Source: Oribacterium asaccharolyticum ACB7
GTDB lineage: Bacteria; Bacillota; Clostridia; Lachnospirales; Lachnospiraceae
Direction of reading: 5' to 3'
Length of the DNA stretch: 64,000 bases
Assembly: GCF_000238075.1 (NCBI RefSeq)
Contig: NZ_JH414504.1
Span: 49,927-113,926 of the forward strand
Shown here: positions 17,743-26,737 of the stretch, piece after piece
Position numbering within the stretch: position 1 is the stretch's first letter
How the letters are laid out: every line of letters begins with the position of its first letter
Notes under the pieces: model-generated
What the model saw: only the letters and a program-made list of their open reading frames with translations
Databases searched by the model: none
What the model was told of the DNA's origin: nothing
Translations under genes and position numbers: made by a program

Positions 17743-19092
17743 ATGGCGGATAAACGTAAGTTGGGTAGCGGAGAGAAAAAGTTTCGAGATAGAAGTCAAA
17801 ATTATAAATCCAGTAGAAATGTACATTCCAATATAAAGAGAAAAAGAGTTCTGACAGAAGAAGAAAAGCGGATTCTGATGCGGAGGAGAGCAAGAAGGAA
17901 AAGGCAGGCGGAGCAAAAGAAGGCGAGAATCATCTTTGCTCTTGCTCTTGTGTTTTGTCTTTTTGTTGTTTTCCAGGTTTTTGCCATGGCTTTTCGTTTT
18001 ATTGAGAAAAGTCGGAAAGCCCAGAAAGAAGAATCGGTAACCGTTGTAGAGAGCAGTGTGGAAAGCAGTCCGGCAGAGTCTACCGAGGAGAGCACGGAAG
18101 AGGAAAGTCCGAGTGAAGGAGAGACAAATGCAGAGGGAATGGTTTTCTCCGGAGGACGTTATATTGATCCGAGTAAGCCGATGGTTGCACTTACCTTTGA
18201 TGACGGTCCCGATGTGCAAGTAGACGGGGTCCTCATGGATGAGTTAGAAAAGGTGAACGGAAGAGCCACTTTCTTTGTAGTGGGGCAGAGAGTTGAGAAA
18301 TTTCCGGAAGATATAAAAAACACGGTAGAGCGCGGGCATGAAATCGGAAATCATTCCTATGACCATGATATTCATTTGAGCAGTAAGGGTCAGGATTATA
18401 TCCGAAATGAGTTCGATAAAACGGATGATGCGGTAGAGAAGGCTGCCGGTGTGCGCCCGGCTTTGGTTCGACTTCCGGGAGGAAATATCAGTAATGATGT
18501 CAAGGCAGTTGTCAAGAAACCTCTTATTTTCTGGTCTATCGATACGGAAGACTGGCGCTCTCGGGATGCGGTGAAGACACAAAACAGTATTCTTTCTCAA
18601 GTTAAGGACGGAGATATCGTGCTGATGCACGCCTTGTACCTTTCCACGGCACAGGCTTGCAAGACGGTTATTCCGGAGTTGCATGCCAGAGGGTATCAGC
18701 TCGTTACGGTTTCCGAGCTGATCCATTTCCGCGGACAGAATGTGCAAGGCGGAAACGGAGTACAGTACAAGAACTTTCCGCCTATTGAAACAGCGGCGGC
18801 GGAGAGCAGCACGGCAAGCAGTGTATCGGAAACAGTCAAGGAAACAAGTGTGCAGAGCAGTTTGCAGAGTGTAAAAGAGAGCAGTAAGTCGAGCGAAACG
18901 AAAAAAGAAACAAAGAGCACAAAGACTGCAAGTAAGAGTACGGAAAGTAAGAGCAATACGGAAGCCACGAAGGAAAGCGGAAATATTGTAGAGAATCCAG
19001 GCATAGCGACGGAAAGTAAAACGGCAGAGAAGTCTACAAAGGAAAGTGCAGGCAATATAGCCGGCGCTATTGATGCGGAGGATCCGCAGTAA
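17743..19092 (+). CDS. Membrane-anchored polysaccharide (peptidoglycan) deacetylase, NodB type
   Basis: 449 residues. A basic cytosolic N-terminus (1-62) leads into one transmembrane segment (about 66-88), a Ser/Glu stalk, and the NodB domain. Its motifs are TFDDGPD (Asp153 as base, Asp154 as metal ligand) and HEIGNHSYDHD (His204, His208), then RLPGGN and a HAL segment near the end. From about residue 350 it is a low-complexity Ser/Thr/Lys/Glu tail, likely extracellular. Enzymes of this family remove acetyl groups from GlcNAc in peptidoglycan or related glycans, often giving lysozyme resistance. The exact substrate is inferred. Confidence 0.85.
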   Translation: MADKRKLGSGEKKFRDRSQNYKSSRNVHSNIKRKRVLTEEEKRILMRRRARRKRQAEQKKARIIFALALVFCLFVVFQVFAMAFRFIEKSRKAQKEESVTVVESSVESSPAESTEESTEEESPSEGETNAEGMVFSGGRYIDPSKPMVALTFDDGPDVQVDGVLMDELEKVNGRATFFVVGQRVEKFPEDIKNTVERGHEIGNHSYDHDIHLSSKGQDYIRNEFDKTDDAVEKAAGVRPALVRLPGGNISNDVKAVVKKPLIFWSIDTEDWRSRDAVKTQNSILSQVKDGDIVLMHALYLSTAQACKTVIPELHARGYQLVTVSELIHFRGQNVQGGNGVQYKNFPPIETAAAESSTASSVSETVKETSVQSSLQSVKESSKSSETKKETKSTKTASKSTESKSNTEATKESGNIVENPGIATESKTAEKSTKESAGNIAGAIDAEDPQ

Positions 19093-19184
19093 AAGCGAAA
19101 GCGGGATGTACCTGTTTTTCAGTGCAAATCGGTTTCGTAAATTGCTTAAAGGAAATAAAAAAACTACTGCAGAAAGTGAACACC

Positions 19185-20834
19185 ATGGATTTTAAAGGGT
19201 ATGACAAAAAAATACAGGAAATAATCGAGCTTGTAGAAAAGCAATATACCTTATTTGATGAAGAAATTTTTCACAACTTGGGCTTGCTTTTAGGGATTGC
19301 GGAAGAGCTCGAAGACGATGCATTGGCAGGCTATGTTTATTATCAACTTGCCGATGCTTATTATAGTTTTCATTTTGATGTGGAAGGAATGCAGAAGTAC
19401 CTGTCCCTGGGCATCAAGGTACAGCAGGAAGCACAAGATTTTACCCTTCTGGCCAAGTCCTACAATCTCCTCGGTATTACGGAATTTTTACGGGGAAACT
19501 TCGGCCTGGCATTTGATTACTATATGTCCGCCCTGGACTATTGTAAGTCTTTGACTACCAAAGACAGCGGTCTCCTCGGCATCATCAATTCCAACATCGC
19601 CCGACTGTTTTTTATGCTGAATGATTATGATCACGGAAGATTTTATGCGGAAGAAGCGCTGTATGAAATCAGCGGAAATATCGTAGACAGCAGTTATGTT
19701 TCGAATATGATCAGCATCTATACCTTCTTGGGTAACATTTACCTTAGTAGAAACAGAGATGTGCATGCCGCCCAGGCTTGTATGGAATCCCTCATGGAAA
19801 TCGCCAGAAATTCCGGATATGAGCGGGAACTCTTAAGCAGTGTGGATATTCTGACCTTTTCCATTCGTCTTGCCCATTACGGGAATAAAATAACGGAAAG
19901 AGATATGCTGATTCGCCGTTTCTCCGACAAAGAATTGCTATCCGCACTTCGGACCAATATGATGGAAGATGTATGCGATTTGGCGGATTTTTTCCTGGAA
20001 ATTGATAAGGTGGAAGAGAGCAGGAAGGTTCTGGAGCTTTTGGAAGCAAAACTCTCCGAAATTAATCTTCCGGAGATTGAGAAACGTTTCATAGAATCTA
20101 AAATTCGATATTTTGAAAAATGCGGAGATTTGGAAAAAAGAAACGAAACCTCTTACCATTTCTATTCGCTGATGAAACAGCAGGAGATGGAAAAGATATC
20201 CGCCTTTCTTTTTGCACTGGGAATCAGACAAGACCTGGAGGATTTAAAAGAGCAGAATGCCTTTATGGAGGAAGAAAATGTTCGTCTTACAAAGAAGGCG
20301 GAATATGATGAACTTACAGGTCTGCCTAACCGCTACCATTTAAGCGATTTTTCCGACGCGGCCTTTGAAAGAGCCTATAATGGGAGGACGCCCTTTGCAC
20401 TCGAAATGGTGGATGTGGATTACTTTAAACAATATAATGATTTTTACGGACACCAAAAGGGAGATGAGTGCCTGAAGCTCGTAGCGGGAGAGATTAAGAA
20501 GCTTTGTCAAAAGCATCCCGGCATTTATGCCGCCCGTTACGGAGGAGATGAATTTGTCCTTATCTACGAAAACATGCAGGATGAAGAAGTTCTCCGTTAT
20601 GCTAAGGAGCTGGGAGATGGAGTTAAAGCATTAAATCTGCAACACTCTGAAAAAGAGGGAGGCGTAGTGACGATTTCCCAGGGAATTCGAAACTCGATTC
20701 CGTCCAAGAAGAACAGGGTTTGGGACTATACTTTCTCGGCTGACACCGCTCTTTATCAAGTTAAATCGAAAGAAAGAGGCGGAATCAAGTTGATTCATAA
20801 GGCGAAATTGGAAGGGGAGCGAATGTACGTCTAA
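19185..20834 (+). CDS. TPR-repeat diguanylate cyclase
   Basis: 549 residues from ATG 19185; a GTG at 19122 would add 21 residues but has no ribosome site, so the start is tentative. The N-terminal 330 residues are helical TPR-like repeats (for example AKSYNLLGITEFLRGNFGLA). A short coiled coil (EEENVRLTKKAEYDELTGL) leads to the GGDEF domain, with GGDEF at 453-457 and the upstream DVDYFKQYND substrate loop. It should make c-di-GMP in the cytosol, with the repeats sensing protein partners. The RxxD product-inhibition site expected just before GGDEF reads HPGI, so feedback inhibition is probably lost. The end overlaps the convergent mnmA by 4 bp. Confidence 0.85.
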   Translation: MDFKGYDKKIQEIIELVEKQYTLFDEEIFHNLGLLLGIAEELEDDALAGYVYYQLADAYYSFHFDVEGMQKYLSLGIKVQQEAQDFTLLAKSYNLLGITEFLRGNFGLAFDYYMSALDYCKSLTTKDSGLLGIINSNIARLFFMLNDYDHGRFYAEEALYEISGNIVDSSYVSNMISIYTFLGNIYLSRNRDVHAAQACMESLMEIARNSGYERELLSSVDILTFSIRLAHYGNKITERDMLIRRFSDKELLSALRTNMMEDVCDLADFFLEIDKVEESRKVLELLEAKLSEINLPEIEKRFIESKIRYFEKCGDLEKRNETSYHFYSLMKQQEMEKISAFLFALGIRQDLEDLKEQNAFMEEENVRLTKKAEYDELTGLPNRYHLSDFSDAAFERAYNGRTPFALEMVDVDYFKQYNDFYGHQKGDECLKLVAGEIKKLCQKHPGIYAARYGGDEFVLIYENMQDEEVLRYAKELGDGVKALNLQHSEKEGGVVTISQGIRNSIPSKKNRVWDYTFSADTALYQVKSKERGGIKLIHKAKLEGERMYV

Positions 20835-21931
20835 TCGCTCCTCATTCTTTTGATTGCTTTTGTGATTGTACCGCCTCCGACTACGAGCTCTCCGTCATAG
20901 AGTACGACAGCCTGCCCTGTGGCCACGGCACGTTCCGGGGCTGCAAAGCGAACGAGAACGGTTCCGTCTTCTTTCACGGAAACGAAAGCCGGCACAGGCT
21001 TTGCGTTATAACGGGTTTTTACGGTAACGGCATATTCTTCCTTCGGCGCATCCATACTGATCCAGTTAAAGTCATTCGCTTCTAAGGCCTCGGAATAGAG
21101 ACCTTCTCCGGTAGTCAGGATGACTTGATTTTTTTTCAAATCTTTTCCGGCAACATACATGGGGTGTTTTAGGGCCAGACCGAGGCCCTTTCTCTGTCCT
21201 ATAGTATAACGGACGATGCCTTTGTGCTTTCCGAGTTTATTTCCTTCTTCATCTACGAAGTGTCCTTTCGGATAGGGTTTTCCACGGAATTTTTCGAGGA
21301 AATCTCCGTAATCGCCGCTTGTTACAAAACAGATGTCTTGAGAATCCGGCTTATCGGCATTGTAGAAACCGTTTTTTTCCGCAATGGCGCGAACTTCTTC
21401 TTTCGTTTCAAATTCTCCCAGCGGAAACATACTGTGCTTAAGCTGCTCCTGATTTAAGAAGTAAAGCACGTAGCTTTGATCCTTTTTTTCATCCTTTGCT
21501 TTTAAAAGAAGATAGCGCTTTTTTTCTTCGTCATAGCGAATTCTGGCGTAATGTCCGGTCACGATAACATCACAACCCAGTTCTTCCCCTTTTTTGTACA
21601 ATTTTTCATGCTTCATAAAACGATTGCAGCGAATACAGGGGTTGGGAGTGCCTCCATTTTCATAAGTCTCCACAAAGGGGAGAATGACCTTCTTCTGAAA
21701 GTCATCTTTGAAATTCAGGACATAGTAAGGGATGGAAAGAGTGGAAGCCACCTGTCTGGCATCTTCCACATCCTCTAAGGTACAGCAGGTCCGGCTTCTA
21801 CAAGCCTGTCCCGTTTCACTGTCATATAATTTCATGGTTATGCCGATACAGTCATAGCCTTTTTCTTTCATAAGCAGGGCGGCAACCGAGCTGTCTACCC
21901 CGCCGCTCATGGCGATTAATGCCTTTTTCAT
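20831..21931 (-). CDS. mnmA: tRNA-specific 2-thiouridylase MnmA
   Basis: 366 residues, the usual length. The PP-loop SGGVDSSVA near the N-terminus activates U34 with ATP. The catalytic cysteines lie in TPNPCIRCN and QDICFVTSGDY. It puts sulfur on the wobble uridine of Lys, Glu and Gln tRNAs, receiving it from a cysteine desulfurase not encoded here. The C-terminal beta barrel (about 250-366) is complete. It is a single gene on the minus strand, divergent from rfbA. Confidence 0.93.
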   Translation of the reverse strand: MKKALIAMSGGVDSSVAALLMKEKGYDCIGITMKLYDSETGQACRSRTCCTLEDVEDARQVASTLSIPYYVLNFKDDFQKKVILPFVETYENGGTPNPCIRCNRFMKHEKLYKKGEELGCDVIVTGHYARIRYDEEKKRYLLLKAKDEKKDQSYVLYFLNQEQLKHSMFPLGEFETKEEVRAIAEKNGFYNADKPDSQDICFVTSGDYGDFLEKFRGKPYPKGHFVDEEGNKLGKHKGIVRYTIGQRKGLGLALKHPMYVAGKDLKKNQVILTTGEGLYSEALEANDFNWISMDAPKEEYAVTVKTRYNAKPVPAFVSVKEDGTVLVRFAAPERAVATGQAVVLYDGELVVGGGTITKAIKRMRSD

Positions 21932-22027
21932 AATTCTTTCCTTTATCTTCCGTTGTTTCTCCTTATTCTAGCTTTTATAAAAGATCTTTACAAGATTTTG
22001 AAAATCGAATCTTTTCACAGAAAAACT

Positions 22028-22056
22028 TTGTATATCCCTTCTCACTATGTTAAAAT
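22028..22056 (+). promoter_or_regulatory. Promoter of the rfbA-rfbB-rfbD genes
   Basis: TTGTAT (22028-22033) and TAAAAT (22051-22056) are separated by 17 bp. The promoter sits about 40 bp before the rfbA start. Confidence 0.65.
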
Positions 22057-22095
22057 TCAAGGCAGTGTGCAATAAAATCTCTTAAAAAGGGGGAA

Positions 22096-22977
22096 ATGAT
22101 GAAAGGAATTATTCTTGCAGGAGGTTCGGGAACCAGACTCTATCCATTAACCAGAGTGACTTCCAAGCAACTTCTACCGATTTATGATAAACCCATGATT
22201 TATTATCCGCTTTCCGTGCTGATGGATGCCGGAATTCGGGATGTTTTGATTATTTCCACACCGGTGGATACGCCGCGTTTTAAGGAGCTTCTCGGGGACG
22301 GTTCTTCCCTTGGTATGAACCTGGATTATGCCGTACAGGAAAGTCCGGACGGATTGGCGCAGGCTTTTATTATTGGAGAGGAATTCATCGGAAATGATAA
22401 GGTAGCCATGATTTTGGGAGACAATATCTTCTCCGGATACGGCTTTAAGGAGATTCTGAAGAAGGCGGTGGCGAAGGAAAGCGGTGCGACCGTTTTCGGT
22501 TACTATGTGGACGATCCGGAGCGTTTCGGTATCGTGGAGTTTGACGGGAGCGGAAAGGCTATCTCTATTGAGGAAAAACCGGAGAAGCCGAAGTCGAACT
22601 ATTGCGTGACAGGCCTGTATTTCTATGATAACCGTGTAGTGGACTATGCGAAGAATTTAAAGCCCTCTAAGAGAGGAGAACTGGAAATTACCGACTTAAA
22701 CCGCATTTATCTGGAAAATGGAGAACTGGATGTGGCTCTTCTCGGGAAGGGTTTCACCTGGTTAGATACCGGAACGCAGGAGTCTCTTGTGGATGCGACC
22801 AATTTCGTTTACACCGTGGAAACCCACGAGCACAGAAAAATTGCCTGCCTCGAAGAGATAGCCTATAAGAACGGCTGGATCAGCAGAGAAAAGGTATTGG
22901 AGGCTTACGAGCTTTATAAGAAAAATGAGTACGGTAAATATCTTAAGGACGTTTTAGACGGAAAATACATAGAATAA
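22096..22977 (+). CDS. rfbA: Glucose-1-phosphate thymidylyltransferase
   Basis: 293 residues. The nucleotide-binding loop is [14 protein letters not shown], followed by [25 protein letters not shown] and [12 protein letters not shown], all typical of RfbA/RmlA. It joins dTTP and glucose-1-phosphate to make dTDP-glucose, the first step of dTDP-L-rhamnose synthesis. AAAGGGGGAAATG precedes the start; the ATG at 22099 is also possible. It is the first gene of an apparent rfbA-rfbB-rfbD operon. Confidence 0.94.
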   Translation: MMKGIILAGGSGTRLYPLTRVTSKQLLPIYDKPMIYYPLSVLMDAGIRDVLIISTPVDTPRFKELLGDGSSLGMNLDYAVQESPDGLAQAFIIGEEFIGNDKVAMILGDNIFSGYGFKEILKKAVAKESGATVFGYYVDDPERFGIVEFDGSGKAISIEEKPEKPKSNYCVTGLYFYDNRVVDYAKNLKPSKRGELEITDLNRIYLENGELDVALLGKGFTWLDTGTQESLVDATNFVYTVETHEHRKIACLEEIAYKNGWISREKVLEAYELYKKNEYGKYLKDVLDGKYIE

Positions 22978-23024
22978 AGAAATTGATTTACGGAAGAATA
23001 ATAGCGTGAATCTAAGGAGGAAAG

Positions 23025-24047
23025 ATGAAAACAATCGTGACCGGCGGAGCCGGATTTATCGGCGGAAACTTTATGCATTTTGTTGTCAATGCCTATCCGG
23101 AGGAAGAGTGGATCTGCCTGGATAAGCTGACTTATGCAGGAAATCTGGAAACGCTTAAGCCCCTGGAAGGAAAGAAGAACTACAAGTTTGTAAAGGGGGA
23201 CATTGCGGATAGAGAATTTATCTTTGACTTATTTCGTACGGAAAAGCCGGACAGAGTGATTAACTTTGCTGCGGAATCCCATGTGGACCGCTCCTTAAAG
23301 GATCCGGAGCTTTTCCTGCGCACGAATGTATTAGGCACCGTTTGCCTTATGGATGCTTGCAGAGAGTTCGGTATCGAGCGTTATCATCAGGTTTCTACGG
23401 ATGAGGTTTACGGAGATTTACCGCTTGACAGAACAGATCTCTTCTTCAATGAGAACTATCCTATTAAGACTTCTTCTCCTTATTCTTCTTCCAAGGGAAG
23501 TGCAGACCTCTTTGTTTTGGCGTATCACAGAACCTTCGGGCTTCCGGTTACCATTTCCCGTTGCTCGAACAACTACGGTCCCTATCATTTCCCGGAGAAG
23601 CTGATTCCGCTTGTGATTTCCAGAGCCTTAAATGACGAAAGCATTCCGGTTTACGGTAAGGGAGAAAATGTTCGTGACTGGCTCTATGTGACGGATCATT
23701 GTAAGGCAATCGACCTTATCGTAAGAAAGGGAAAGGTTGGAGAAGTTTACAACGTGGGCGGACACAACGAGAGAACGAATCTCGAAGTGGTAAAAACCAT
23801 TTTAAAGGCACTCAATAAGCCTGAATCTTTGATTACGTATGTGACGGACAGACCCGGTCATGATATGCGTTACGCCATTGATCCGACGAAGCTTGAGACG
23901 GAACTAGGTTGGAAACCGGAGTATACCTTTGATACAGGAATTCCCGTAACGATTGACTGGTACCTGAAGAATAAGGACTGGTGGGAACATATCATTTCCG
24001 GAGAGTATCAGGAGTATTATAAGAAGCAGTACGGAGAAGAGGGATAA
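23025..24047 (+). CDS. rfbB: dTDP-glucose 4,6-dehydratase
   Basis: 340 residues of the extended short-chain dehydrogenase family. The NAD loop is TGGAGFIGGNF. Catalytic motifs are STDEVYGDL and YSSSKGSADL (Tyr and Lys). SRCSNNYGPYHFPEKLIPL and GENVRDWLYVTDHC are signatures of RfbB. It converts dTDP-glucose to dTDP-4-keto-6-deoxyglucose. AAGGAGGAAAG precedes the ATG. It ends one base before rfbD. Confidence 0.94.
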   Translation: MKTIVTGGAGFIGGNFMHFVVNAYPEEEWICLDKLTYAGNLETLKPLEGKKNYKFVKGDIADREFIFDLFRTEKPDRVINFAAESHVDRSLKDPELFLRTNVLGTVCLMDACREFGIERYHQVSTDEVYGDLPLDRTDLFFNENYPIKTSSPYSSSKGSADLFVLAYHRTFGLPVTISRCSNNYGPYHFPEKLIPLVISRALNDESIPVYGKGENVRDWLYVTDHCKAIDLIVRKGKVGEVYNVGGHNERTNLEVVKTILKALNKPESLITYVTDRPGHDMRYAIDPTKLETELGWKPEYTFDTGIPVTIDWYLKNKDWWEHIISGEYQEYYKKQYGEEG

Positions 24048-24048
24048 A

Positions 24049-24975
24049 ATGAAGATTTTTGTCACCGGTGTAAACGGACAGCTCGGCCATGATGTGATGA
24101 ATACGCTATATCGAAGAGGAATATCCGCAATTGGATCGGATATCAAGGAGAACTACTGCGGGGTGGAGGACGGCAGTCCCGCCTGCACGATGCCTTATAT
24201 CGGTCTGGACCTCTGTGATGAGGAAAAGACGAGAAAGGTGATTTCCGAGCTGGAAATCGACGCGATGATTCACTGTGCGGCTTGGACGGCAGTGGATGCT
24301 GCGGAGGATATTGAAAATCGGGCTATTGTGGAGAAAATAAACGGTGAAGTTCCGGGATTGCTTGCCAAGATCATGAAGGAACGAGACGGAAAAATGCTCT
24401 ACCTTTCCACGGATTATGTTTTTTCAGGAGAAGGAACAGAGCCCTGGAAGCCGGATGAGAAAGATTTTAATCCCATCAATGTCTACGGAAAGACGAAGCT
24501 TATGGGCGAGGAAAGGATTCGGGAAGTTTTAGAAAAATACTTCATTATTCGGATTGCCTGGGTTTTCGGCTTGAACGGAAAGAATTTTATTAAGACAATG
24601 TTGAATGTCGGAAAAAGCCATGAGGAAGTCCGCGTAGTGAACGACCAGATCGGGAATCCGACTTATACTCTGGATTTAGCGGAACTTTTGGTGGACATGA
24701 TTTGCACGGAAAAGTATGGCAACTATCACGCAACCAATGAAGGAGAGTATATTTCCTGGTATGATTTTACAAAGGAAATCTATAGACAGGCAGGCTTAAG
24801 CACGAAAGTCCTTCCGGTCAGCACCGAAGAATACGGACTGAGTAAGGCAAGGCGTCCGAAGAACTCTCGACTGGATAAGACAAAGCTTAAGGAGCAGGGC
24901 TTTACACCGCTTCCCGATTGGAAGGATGCTTTATCTCGTTATTTAAAGGCCTTAGCCACGGAAGAAGGATGCTAG
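24049..24975 (+). CDS. rfbD: dTDP-4-dehydrorhamnose reductase
   Basis: 308 residues. The NAD(P) loop is TGVNGQLGHDV, then HCAAWTAVDAAE, YLSTDYVFSG and the catalytic YGKTKLMGE, all typical of RmlD. It performs the last step to dTDP-L-rhamnose. The 3,5-epimerase (rfbC) needed before it is not next to these genes, unlike many rml clusters. A terminator follows at 25054. Confidence 0.93.
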   Translation: MKIFVTGVNGQLGHDVMNTLYRRGISAIGSDIKENYCGVEDGSPACTMPYIGLDLCDEEKTRKVISELEIDAMIHCAAWTAVDAAEDIENRAIVEKINGEVPGLLAKIMKERDGKMLYLSTDYVFSGEGTEPWKPDEKDFNPINVYGKTKLMGEERIREVLEKYFIIRIAWVFGLNGKNFIKTMLNVGKSHEEVRVVNDQIGNPTYTLDLAELLVDMICTEKYGNYHATNEGEYISWYDFTKEIYRQAGLSTKVLPVSTEEYGLSKARRPKNSRLDKTKLKEQGFTPLPDWKDALSRYLKALATEEGC

Positions 24976-25053
24976 AGATGGCATAGCGGTGTTTTGCTAA
25001 GCTAAGACTTTGAAGAAACAGCTATCCCGGGAGAAAAATTGCATTATAAAGAG

Positions 25054-25079
25054 ATTCGGGAGAAATCCCGAATTTTTTT
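25054..25079 (+). terminator. Terminator after rfbD
   Basis: ATTCGGGA (25054-25061), a GAAA loop and TCCCGAAT (25066-25073) form a perfect 8-bp stem with a tetraloop, followed by T7. Confidence 0.92.
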
Positions 25080-25262
25080 ATGGGAAAAGTTTATCGGAAA
25101 GAAAGACATAAAAGCGACACAAAATGGAGTTATAAAAAAGAGAGGCTTTTTATTTTAGAAAGTATTTTAGAAAGAATCGAGTCTGTTCAAAATGCTTGGC
25201 GGCTCGCTACTGGAATGATGTGGATAAAAGTTCTGTGTGAAAACAGAGGCAGGAGGGAAAAG

Positions 25263-26615
25263 ATGGGAAAATATTTTGGAACAGACGGTTATCGTGGAGA
25301 GGCTAACGTGGATTTGACGGCGGATGACGCCTTTAAGGTGGGAAAGTTCTTGGCCTATTATTTTTCGAACAAAGGCACAAAGGAGTGCCGTATTGTCATC
25401 GGTAAGGATACCAGACGCTCCAGCTATATGTTTGAGTATGCACTTTCTGCAGGAATTACCGCTGCAGGGGCTGACGCGTATCTGATGCATGTCACCACCA
25501 CGCCTTCCGTAAGCTATATTGTTCGTTCCGAAGATTTTTCCTGCGGAGTCATGATTTCCGCCTCCCATAATCCTTTCTATGACAACGGTCTTAAGGTCAT
25601 CAATGAAAATGGAGAAAAGGTTTCCGATGATTTTATTGCGGAAATTGAAGCCTATCTGGATGGAGAAACCAAGGAAGTTCCTTTAGCTACCGGGGATAAG
25701 ATTGGAAGAACCGTGGATTTTGCCGCAGGAAGAAACCGCTATATCGGCTATCTGATTTCCTTGGCTACCCGTTCCTTTAAGGGAAAGAAGATTGCTTTGG
25801 ACTGTGCCAACGGTTCCGCATCCTCCTGCGCCAAGGCGGTGTTTGATGCTCTGGGGGCGGATACCCATGTGCTTTCCAACAATCCCAACGGCTATAACAT
25901 TAATGAGAACTGCGGTTCCACCCACATGGAAGCCTTACAGAATTACGTAAGGAACAGTGATTGTGAAATCGGCTTTGCCTATGACGGTGATGCGGATCGT
26001 TGCCTCTGCGTAGACAGTGACGGAGAATTGGTGGATGGAGATCAGATTCTCTATCTTTGCGGAAAGAATATGCGGGATAAGGGACAGTTAAAGGACAATA
26101 AGATTGTTACCACCATTATGTCCAATTTTGGTCTTTACAAGGCTTTGGATGCGGTAGGACTTTCTTATGAAAAGACCAAGGTAGGGGACCGTTATGTCTA
26201 TGAGAATATGGCAGAAAACGGTTATTCTCTGGGAGGAGAGCAGTCCGGACACATCATCTTTATGAGACATGCCACTACCGGAGATGGAATTCTTACCAGT
26301 ATTAAGCTGATGGAAGTGCTTTTAGAGGAAAAGAAGAGCCTGAAGGAAGCTTTGGCAGACTATCAGCGCTTTCCACAGGTTTTAAAGAATGTACGGGTGA
26401 AGGATAAGCTTTTGGTGGAGCAGAATGAAACCGTACAGGAGGCAGTGAAGAAGGTGGAGGAAAGCCTGGGAGAGGATGGAAGAATTCTCCTCCGTGCTTC
26501 CGGAACAGAGCCTTTGATTCGTGTCATGGTGGAGGCCTCCAAGGAAGAGCTTTGTGAGAAGTATGTAGAGGAAGTTATAGCTGTTATGAAAAAGGCAGGA
26601 CTAGTCCTTTCCTAA
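25263..26615 (+). CDS. glmM: Phosphoglucosamine mutase
   Basis: 450 residues. I use ATG 25263, which has AGGAGGGAAAAG before it and starts directly with the family's KYFGTDGYRG; the longer frame from 25080 has an unrelated N-terminus. The phosphoserine loop MISASHNPFYDNG (Ser101) and metal loop DGDADRC are present, with GGEQSGH and RASGTEPLIRVM near the end. It interconverts glucosamine-6-P and glucosamine-1-P for UDP-GlcNAc and peptidoglycan. It stands between the rhamnose genes and leuA, with no clear operon partner. Confidence 0.92.
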   Translation: MGKYFGTDGYRGEANVDLTADDAFKVGKFLAYYFSNKGTKECRIVIGKDTRRSSYMFEYALSAGITAAGADAYLMHVTTTPSVSYIVRSEDFSCGVMISASHNPFYDNGLKVINENGEKVSDDFIAEIEAYLDGETKEVPLATGDKIGRTVDFAAGRNRYIGYLISLATRSFKGKKIALDCANGSASSCAKAVFDALGADTHVLSNNPNGYNINENCGSTHMEALQNYVRNSDCEIGFAYDGDADRCLCVDSDGELVDGDQILYLCGKNMRDKGQLKDNKIVTTIMSNFGLYKALDAVGLSYEKTKVGDRYVYENMAENGYSLGGEQSGHIIFMRHATTGDGILTSIKLMEVLLEEKKSLKEALADYQRFPQVLKNVRVKDKLLVEQNETVQEAVKKVEESLGEDGRILLRASGTEPLIRVMVEASKEELCEKYVEEVIAVMKKAGLVLS

Positions 26616-26737
26616 GTTTATTGATAGAGTAAAAGGAAGTCCTGCAGAGCCTGGAAAAGCTTGTTTGGCAGTACAGGGTAGACTCAAAATAAGAAGTAAG
26701 TAAGAGTAGTAGTGGAAAAATACAATAGGAGGTAAGA

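Noticed and set aside
25080..25262. N-terminal extension of the glmM frame
   Set aside because: It begins in the terminator of rfbD and lacks homology; ATG 25263 has AGGAGG and begins with the family motif.
26616..26737. Possible T-box or leucine attenuator before leuA
   Set aside because: No T-box sequence, leader peptide with Leu codons, or terminator pair was found in 122 bp.
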